Positions 22,177 to 26,172 of a stretch of 26,172 nt of DNA are shown here, in pieces. Every line of letters starts with the position of its first letter. Position 1 is the first letter of the stretch. The stretch comes from Clostridiaceae bacterium. GTDB lineage: Bacteria; Bacillota; Clostridia; Oscillospirales; Acutalibacteraceae. The stretch is taken from NCBI GenBank assembly GCA_904502215.1, contig CAJGDQ010000001.1, forward strand, positions 1-26,172, in the 5' to 3' direction. The position numbers and the translations under genes were made by a program. A model generated the notes under the pieces. That model was not told the DNA's origin. It saw nothing but the letters and a program-made list of their open reading frames with translations, and searched no databases.

Positions 22177-22449
22177 ATGAACAAAACAGAATTAGTTGCT
22201 TCTATCGCTGCAAAAGCAGGCATCGCTAAGAAGGATGCTGAAAAGGCTGTAGCTGCATTGGTTGATACCGTTGCTGCTGAGCTCAAGGCTGGCGGAAAAA
22301 TTCAGCTCGTTGGTTTCGGAACTTTTGAGGTTCGTGAGCGTGCTGCAAGAACCGGTATCAATCCTCAAACCGGTAAGCAGATTGAGATTGCTGCTTCTAA
22401 GAATCCCGTATTTAAGGCTGGTAAAGCTTTAAAAGATGCTATAAAATAA
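22177..22449 (+). CDS. hup: HU-type DNA-binding protein
   Basis: HU is the main nucleoid-structuring protein of Firmicutes. It forms dimers and bends DNA without strong sequence preference. The 90-residue product has the full family pattern: [16 protein letters not shown], then [22 protein letters not shown] with the beta arm containing [12 protein letters not shown], and [18 protein letters not shown] at the end. ATG 22177 is chosen over an upstream start at 22054 by the strong ribosome site and exact family length. Codon use is noticeably biased toward abundant codons (GCT, GTT, AAG), as expected for a highly expressed gene. Its own promoter and terminator flank it; rqcP follows after the terminator. 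Confidence 0.97.
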   Translation: MNKTELVASIAAKAGIAKKDAEKAVAALVDTVAAELKAGGKIQLVGFGTFEVRERAARTGINPQTGKQIEIAASKNPVFKAGKALKDAIK

Positions 22450-22463
22450 TAGCGATTAAACTT

Positions 22464-22492
22464 AAGCCGTCCTTTAGGGCGGCTTTGTTTTT
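22464..22492 (+). terminator. Intrinsic terminator after hup, abutting rqcP
   Basis: AAGCCGTCC (22464-22472), loop TTTA, GGGCGGCTT (22477-22485), one G-U pair, then a T-rich tract to 22492. The rqcP ATG is at 22502, only 9 nt beyond, so rqcP depends on read-through or a promoter inside hup. Confidence 0.85.
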
Positions 22493-22501
22493 AGGTGTTT
22501 T

Positions 22502-22744
22502 ATGAGATTAGATAAATATTTAAAGGTTTCAAGAATTATTAAACGTAGAACCGTTGCGAACGAAGCATGCGATGCAGGCAGAGTTTTGGTTAACGGTAAA
22601 GTTGCTCGTGCTTCCTATGATATTAAAATAGGTGATATTATTGAAATATCTTTTGGCACAAGGCTATTCAAAGCTCAGGTAGAGGCAGTTCAAGAAACTG
22701 TTCGCAAGGATGATGCGGCTTTGATGTATAAAATAATTGAATAA
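22502..22744 (+). CDS. rqcP: S4-domain RNA-binding protein RqcP (YabO)
   Basis: The 80-residue product is essentially one S4 domain (MRLDKYLKVSRIIKRRTVANEACDAG is the RNA-binding helix-turn region; key part RIIKRRTVANEACDAGRV) followed by VNGKVARASYDIKIGDIIEI. RqcP works with RqcH in ribosome-associated quality control, stabilising the peptidyl-tRNA on stalled 50S subunits while C-terminal alanine tails are added. Heat-shock Hsp15 is the proteobacterial relative. Position between hup and yabP matches Bacillus yabO. The ribosome site is weak (AGGTG, 22493-22497), directly after the T tract of the hup terminator, so expression is likely low compared with HU. Confidence 0.92.
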   Translation: MRLDKYLKVSRIIKRRTVANEACDAGRVLVNGKVARASYDIKIGDIIEISFGTRLFKAQVEAVQETVRKDDAALMYKIIE

Positions 22745-22748
22745 GAAT

Positions 22749-22800
22749 AGCACTCCAAAAATATATTTTATTAAGAAAATATTTTGGAGTGTTTTATTTT
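22749..22800 (+). terminator. Terminator-like hairpin that contains the yabP ribosome site
   Basis: AGCACTCCAAAA (22749-22760) pairs with TTTTGGAGTGTT (22782-22793) with one G-U pair. The T-rich stretch TTTTATTTT (22792-22800) follows and runs into the TTG start of yabP. The GGAG ribosome site (22786-22789) lies within the 3' arm. It could stop transcription after rqcP, hide the yabP ribosome site, or both. Confidence 0.75.
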
Positions 22801-23068
22801 GGAAGAAATCCGCACAAAAAGTCATAATCTAATAATAGAAAACCGCAAAAAGTTTACCTTTACAGGAGTTAAGGATGTTTTATCTTTCGATGACGAAACC
22901 ATTATGCTTGAAACCGAGCTTGGAAGACTTGCAATAAAAGGAAACGGATTGAAAATTTCAGGTTTCGATAATGGAACAACAGACCTTTCCGGCGAGGGGA
23001 GAATACATGCAGTGATTTATACTGCCGAAGAAAAAAACGGCAGTTTTATATCACGCTTATTTAGATAA
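22799..23068 (+). CDS. yabP: Sporulation protein YabP
   Basis: The 89-residue product matches the YabP/YqfC family: HNLIIENRKKFTFTGVKDVLSFDDETIMLETELGRLAIKG, quoted key part RKKFTFTGVKDVLSFDD, then GNGLKISGFDNGTTDLSGEGRI, a small beta-rich cytoplasmic or membrane-associated protein needed for proper spore formation in Bacillus. TTG 22799 is the best start: GGAGTG is at a normal distance and it gives the family start MEEIRTKSHNL. An earlier in-frame TTG at 22784 would place the start inside the hairpin arm and lacks a site. YabQ follows 1 nt after the stop. The unusual junction with the preceding hairpin suggests that yabP-yabQ are kept silent outside sporulation, though no sporulation sigma promoter could be identified. 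Confidence 0.85.
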   Translation: MEEIRTKSHNLIIENRKKFTFTGVKDVLSFDDETIMLETELGRLAIKGNGLKISGFDNGTTDLSGEGRIHAVIYTAEEKNGSFISRLFR

Positions 23069-23069
23069 T

Positions 23070-23528
23070 ATGTGGGAAATAGATAATAAGCTTCAAATTT
23101 TATCACTCTTGCAATCGTTAGGTCTCGGCGTTTTTTATTGTTTGTTTTATGATTTATTTAAAGCAATAAGACTAACTATAAATCTTAATGCAAAAGCAAT
23201 ATTTTTTCAGGATATTATATATTTTGCAATAATTTCTCCCTTAACATTTTGCTTTTTGTTAAGTGTTACGAATGGGGAAATCAGAGGCTATGTTTTTATT
23301 TTGGCGAGTGTTGGTTTTTTTATAACAAGGCTAACATTTTCAAGGATTTGGCTGCCTGTTTTAGAAACATTACTAAAGCTAATTTTAAAATTCTACCGCT
23401 TAATAAGATGGATTTTGGATAGGCTTTATAAACTGATTTTCAGCTGGGGCTTGGCATTTATTAAGTTTTGGCAAAAAAAATTGGTAATAATTAAAAATTG
23501 TTTTAAAAAAGGCTTGAAAAAGCAGTAG
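23070..23528 (+). CDS. yabQ: Spore cortex biosynthesis protein YabQ
   Basis: The 152-residue product is a membrane protein with three to four hydrophobic segments in the first 90 residues (LLQSLGLGVFYCLFYDLFKAI, IIYFAIISPLTFCFLLSVT, VFILASVGFFITRL) and a strongly basic C-terminal tail (KFWQKKLVIIKNCFKKGLKK). This matches YabQ, located in the outer forespore membrane of Bacillus and needed for cortex formation. The conserved YDLFKAIR and FFITRLTFSR stretches support the call. The ATG lies 1 nt after the yabP stop, so the two are co-translated. Start site sequence is weak, in line with coupling. A separate promoter for divIC follows. Confidence 0.85.
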   Translation: MWEIDNKLQILSLLQSLGLGVFYCLFYDLFKAIRLTINLNAKAIFFQDIIYFAIISPLTFCFLLSVTNGEIRGYVFILASVGFFITRLTFSRIWLPVLETLLKLILKFYRLIRWILDRLYKLIFSWGLAFIKFWQKKLVIIKNCFKKGLKKQ

Positions 23529-23531
23529 CTT

Positions 23532-23560
23532 TTGTTGTATACTAAAACATAATATATGAT
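23532..23560 (+). promoter_or_regulatory. Candidate promoter for divIC-yabR
   Basis: TTGTTG (23532-23537), 17 bp, TATGAT (23555-23560). Two mismatches in each box or fewer; it is a moderate match. It would give divIC a growth-phase promoter apart from the sporulation genes. Confidence 0.45.
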
Positions 23561-23561
23561 A

Positions 23562-23580
23562 TTCAAAGGTTTTCTTTGAA
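23562..23580. promoter_or_regulatory. Dyad at the predicted divIC transcription start
   Basis: TTCAAAG (23562-23568) and CTTTGAA (23574-23580) are exact reverse complements around GTTTT. It begins 2 nt after the -10 box, so it may be an operator, or a small hairpin at the 5' end of the mRNA. Confidence 0.4.
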
Positions 23581-23595
23581 ATTCGGGGTATTGAT

Positions 23596-23886
23596 ATGAA
23601 ACGGAAGCCAAAACGAAAAAAAAGTATTTTCCTGCGGATTTTCATACTCGGCGTTTGTGCTTATTTTCTTGTAACTCTCGGCGGTTTGTTAGGCAAGCTT
23701 AATGAGAGCAAGGCTAAGCTTCAAGAGCTTAAACTTGAGTATGAACAAAAAGAGAATACAATAGCCGAGTTAAAAGCCCTTTTAAATGCTGAGGATGATT
23801 CTAAGATTATCGAAAAAGCTGCAAGGGAAAGGCTTGGGTATATTTATTCCAATGAGCAGGTATTTATCGATATTTCAGGAAGTTGA
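23596..23886 (+). CDS. divIC: Cell-division protein DivIC/FtsB family
   Basis: The 96-residue product is a bitopic membrane protein: basic cytoplasmic start (MKRKPKRKKS), one membrane helix at about 11-32 (IFLRIFILGVCAYFLVTLGG), a coiled coil (about 35-65, KLQELKLEYEQKENTIAEL) and the C-terminal family motif ARERLGYIYSNEQVFIDIS. DivIC acts with FtsL and DivIB/FtsQ to activate septal wall synthesis. The position between yabQ and the S1-domain gene is the same as in Bacillus. A GGGG stretch lies upstream of ATG 23596. The length is close to normal. A homologue used in sporulation septation would look alike. Confidence 0.9.
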   Translation: MKRKPKRKKSIFLRIFILGVCAYFLVTLGGLLGKLNESKAKLQELKLEYEQKENTIAELKALLNAEDDSKIIEKAARERLGYIYSNEQVFIDISGS

Positions 23887-23919
23887 TTTTCGTTTTATTT
23901 TGGGAGGAACTCTTTTTCT

Positions 23920-24366
23920 ATGCAAATAACTGTGGGACAGATTGTTGAAGGCAAAATAACAGGTATCACCAATTTTGGTGTTTTTGTTGATTTAGGTGAT
24001 GGCAAATCGGGGCTTGTTCATATTTCCGAGGTTGCCAGAACATATGTTAGTGATATTAAGGAACATTTTAAAATCGGCGATGTTGTTAAAATGAAGGTTT
24101 TAACAATTGGTGATGATGGCAAGATTTCTCTTAGTATCAAAAAAGCGCTTGAAGGGGAAGAAAACAAGCAAAGAAAAGAGAAAAGGGATAGAAGGCCGAC
24201 TTCTGCTAAGATAGATAGTTCTTATACCTGGACTCCTAAAAAAGCTGAGCCCGCAAGTTTTGAAGAAATGATGAGCCGCTTTAAGCAAACAAGCGATGAA
24301 AAATTCTCCGATTTAAAGAGAAAAAATCCCGAAGCCAAGCGTTCAAAACGCGGCGCGGTAAAATAA
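23920..24366 (+). CDS. yabR: S1-domain RNA-binding protein (YabR-like)
   Basis: The 148-residue product has one S1 OB-fold domain at about 1-75 (VGQIVEGKITGITNFGVFVDL, GLVHISEVA, VKMKVLTIGDDGKISLSIK), then a basic, disordered-looking tail rich in Lys, Arg and Ser with EEMMSRFKQTSDEK, which is typical of YabR-like general stress protein 13 relatives. Such proteins bind ribosomes or RNA; the exact role is unresolved. GGGAGGAA (23902-23909) is a strong ribosome site 10 nt before the ATG. It follows divIC by 33 nt and is probably co-transcribed. A terminator follows. Confidence 0.9.
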   Translation: MQITVGQIVEGKITGITNFGVFVDLGDGKSGLVHISEVARTYVSDIKEHFKIGDVVKMKVLTIGDDGKISLSIKKALEGEENKQRKEKRDRRPTSAKIDSSYTWTPKKAEPASFEEMMSRFKQTSDEKFSDLKRKNPEAKRSKRGAVK

Positions 24367-24377
24367 ATTAATTCTTC

Positions 24378-24414
24378 GGGTGGAAACGCCTTTCGGCGCT
24401 TCCGCCCTTTTTTT
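24378..24414 (+). terminator. Strong intrinsic terminator after yabR, abutting the fumarase gene
   Basis: GGGTGGAAACGCC (24378-24390), loop TTTC, GGCGCTTCCGCCC (24395-24407), 12 of 13 positions paired (one G-U), then seven T. GAGG at 24415-24418 and the next ATG at 24426 follow directly, leaving no room for a promoter. Confidence 0.92.
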
Positions 24415-24425
24415 GAGGTTTTGTT

Positions 24426-25268
24426 ATGATAAATGAAATTTCGGTTTTGAAAATTCGTGATGCTGTTGAAAGGCTTTGCATTGAGGCTAATAAAGACCTG
24501 CCTAAAGATGTTGTTTGTAAGCTTTGCGATGCTAAATGTAATGAGAGCAATTGCCTTGCAAAAAGTGTTTTAGAGGAAATTGAGCTTAATATAAAGATTG
24601 CAAAAGAGCAAGATTTACCTATTTGTCAGGATACCGGTATGGCGGTTATTTTTTTGGAGATAGGACAAGATGTTCACCTTGTTGATGGTTCATTGTATGA
24701 AGCGGTTAATGAGGGAGTTAGAAGAGGCTATCAAAGGGGATTTTTGAGAAAATCAGTAGTATCTGACCCACTTTTGAGAGTTAATACCAATGATAATACC
24801 CCTGCTATTATTCATACCGAGATTGTTGGCGGCAGTTCGGTTAAGATAACTGTTGCTCCTAAGGGTTTTGGCAGCGAAAATATGAGCGGTGTTAAAATGC
24901 TCAATCCTTCGGCTGAGAGAGAGGGAGTAATTGAAGCGGTGCTTGAAATAGTTAAGAAGGCATCTAATAACCCTTGCCCACCTATTGTTGTTGGCGTTGG
25001 TGTTGGCGGAGATTTTGAAGAATGTGCTTTGCTTTCAAAAAAAGCATTGGTTAGAGAAGGGGAAAATCAAAATCCTTATTATAATGAGTTGGAAAAGGAA
25101 TTGCTGGGAAGAATAAATGCGTTGGGAATCGGTCCTCAAGGCTTTGGCGGGGATACAACTGCAATAGCAGTTAATATTGAAACTATGCCAACCCATATAG
25201 CAGGTCTTCCGGTTGCTGTTAATATCGGTTGCTATGTTAACCGACATAAAGTTTGTGAGGTAAAATAA
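24426..25268 (+). CDS. Class I fumarate hydratase (or tartrate dehydratase), alpha subunit
   Basis: Two-subunit class I fumarases use a [4Fe-4S] cluster to interconvert fumarate and malate. The 280-residue product is the alpha subunit (N-terminal half of Escherichia coli FumA-type enzyme): LPICQDTGMAVIF with Cys67, HTEIVGGSSVKITVAPKGFGSENMS (key part APKGFGSENMS), NPCPPIVVGVGVGG with Cys184, and PVAVNIGCYVNRHK with Cys269, the three expected cluster ligands. Tartrate dehydratase alpha is similar and cannot be excluded. The beta subunit, usually the next gene, is absent: the following gene is a methyltransferase, overlapping by one base (TAATG), and no beta gene lies elsewhere in the window. 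It must be encoded elsewhere or is missing. The gene starts just after a strong terminator. Confidence 0.88.
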   Translation: MINEISVLKIRDAVERLCIEANKDLPKDVVCKLCDAKCNESNCLAKSVLEEIELNIKIAKEQDLPICQDTGMAVIFLEIGQDVHLVDGSLYEAVNEGVRRGYQRGFLRKSVVSDPLLRVNTNDNTPAIIHTEIVGGSSVKITVAPKGFGSENMSGVKMLNPSAEREGVIEAVLEIVKKASNNPCPPIVVGVGVGGDFEECALLSKKALVREGENQNPYYNELEKELLGRINALGIGPQGFGGDTTAIAVNIETMPTHIAGLPVAVNIGCYVNRHKVCEVK

Positions 25269-26172
25269 TGGATAAAATAAATTTGGTAGCACCCTGTATT
25301 TTCGGTATTGAAAGTGTTGCGGCCGATGAATTTCGCCGTATGGGCTTTGAGGATGTTATAACCGAAAATGGCAGAGTTTTGCTTTCGGGCGATATGAATA
25401 TGTTGGCAAGAGCTAACATTTGCTCAAGATTTGCCGAGAGAATACTTATAAATGTTGGAGTTTTTAATGCGGTTACATTTACCGAGCTTTTTGATGGTGT
25501 CAAAGCGCTTCCTTGGGAAAACTATATAGGCAAGGATGATGCCTTTCCCGTTAACGGTTGGAGCATAAATTCTCAACTTTTCAGTATTCCTGATTGTCAG
25601 TCGATTGTTAAAAAGGCTATAGTTGAAAGGCTTAAAACAAAATATGCGGTTACTCGTTTTGCCGAAACAGGACCTGAGTATAAGGTTCGATTTTCCATTC
25701 ATAAAAATGAGGTTACTATGATGATAGATACCTCGGGCGATGGTCTTCATAAGAGGGGATACCGCAGAAATTCAAACGATGCACCGATTAAGGAAACCTT
25801 AGGTGCTGCTATGTGTGATTTAGCAAGAATTTATCCTGATACTTTATTTTTTGACCCTTTTTGCGGAAGCGGAACCTTGCTTATTGAATCAGCTTTGATG
25901 GCTAAAAACATAGCTCCTGGTCTTAGAAGATATTTTGCTGCTGAGCGTTTTAATTTTATAGATAAAAAGGTTTGGCAAGAGGAGAGAATGAGGGCTCAGG
26001 ATAATATCAGGCAAAATATTGATTTTGAGGCTCATGGATTTGATATAGACCCTGCTTGCGTTGAACTTACCCTTGCAAATGCCAAAAAGGCAGGGGTTGA
26101 AAAATACGTTAAGGCGGCTGTTGGAGATATCAAAGATTTCAAAGCACCAAAAGAGCGTTGCTTAACCATCAC
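25268..26172 (+). CDS. THUMP-domain class I RNA methyltransferase (RlmL/YpsC-like), 3' end cut
   Basis: The reading frame is open from ATG 25268 to the right edge (301 residues) and is cut by the window end. It begins MDKINLVAPCIFGIE, the usual start of the RlmL/YpsC group, carries a THUMP RNA-binding domain at about 45-155, HKRGYRRNSNDAPIKETLGAA leading into the methyltransferase domain, the SAM-site motif DPFCGSGTLLIE at 196-207, and GFDIDP at about 257-262 (motif II). The RlmL branch methylates 23S rRNA guanine (m2G2445 in Escherichia coli); the Firmicute YpsC target is inferred by homology. The ATG shares one base with the fumarase stop, so translation is coupled to it. The NPPYG catalytic motif lies beyond the window. 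Confidence 0.9.
   Translation, partial: MDKINLVAPCIFGIESVAADEFRRMGFEDVITENGRVLLSGDMNMLARANICSRFAERILINVGVFNAVTFTELFDGVKALPWENYIGKDDAFPVNGWSINSQLFSIPDCQSIVKKAIVERLKTKYAVTRFAETGPEYKVRFSIHKNEVTMMIDTSGDGLHKRGYRRNSNDAPIKETLGAAMCDLARIYPDTLFFDPFCGSGTLLIESALMAKNIAPGLRRYFAAERFNFIDKKVWQEERMRAQDNIRQNIDFEAHGFDIDPACVELTLANAKKAGVEKYVKAAVGDIKDFKAPKERCLTI

Noticed and set aside
6706..26172. Conserved ypsA-gpsB-ypsC neighbourhood as in Bacillus
   Set aside because: The YpsA-like and YpsC-like genes are about 18 kb apart here with unrelated operons between and no gpsB; there is no linkage to interpret.

Overview
The window is an AT-rich, densely packed stretch of bacterial chromosome. It most likely comes from an anaerobic, endospore-forming member of the Clostridia (Oscillospiraceae/Ruminococcaceae-like). 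The reasons are the low GC content, strong GGAGG-type ribosome sites, SigA-type promoters with 17-bp spacers, the sporulation genes yabP and yabQ, the order hup-rqcP-yabP-yabQ-divIC-yabR typical of Firmicutes, hemZ, and a citrate branch that starts from a Re-citrate-synthase-like enzyme. Placement below class is inference. I saw no rRNA, tRNA, insertion sequence, prophage or CRISPR array. No gene-free stretch exceeds 300 bases; the longest is 260-506.

Left part (1-7304): the window opens with the end of a GGDEF protein. Next comes a locus with its own promoter and a dyad at the expected transcription start. It encodes a 38-residue peptide, a secreted two-domain protein and a small lipoprotein. 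A greA-family gene follows, converging on a reverse-strand asparagine synthase homologue that lacks the usual catalytic Cys2. A TspO-family membrane protein is also on the reverse strand. Divergent from it is an aldose-epimerase/glycosyltransferase pair, then a YpsA-like SLOG protein with a consensus promoter.

Metabolic operon (7325-12504): Re-citrate synthase, an FCD-type GntR regulator, aconitase and an isocitrate-dehydrogenase-family enzyme are almost end to end, with a terminator after the last. Together they would convert oxaloacetate and acetyl-CoA to 2-oxoglutarate for glutamate synthesis. A consensus TTGACA-17-TATAAT promoter carries a perfect 22-bp palindrome over its -10 box. This predicts that the embedded GntR protein controls its own operon in response to a metabolite of the branch.

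Housekeeping operon (12515-22039): recJ, rel, dtd, a metallo-beta-lactamase-fold hydrolase, hemZ, a coiled-coil/zinc-ribbon protein, an MTA/SAH nucleosidase and a SpoVB/MurJ-like flippase lie in one direction with overlaps or short gaps.

Right part (22079-26172): hup, rqcP, yabP, yabQ, divIC and yabR, then the alpha subunit of a class I fumarase and a THUMP-domain RlmL/YpsC-like methyltransferase cut by the window end. Three terminator-like hairpins here sit directly before a start codon (rqcP, yabP, fumarase), and the one before yabP contains its ribosome site.

Most genes are recognisable families. I do not see a clear new multi-gene system. The best candidates for undescribed biology are the peptide/secreted protein/lipoprotein locus at 421-2069, the operator-promoter of the citrate operon, the Cys2-less asparagine synthase and the hairpin/start-codon junctions.
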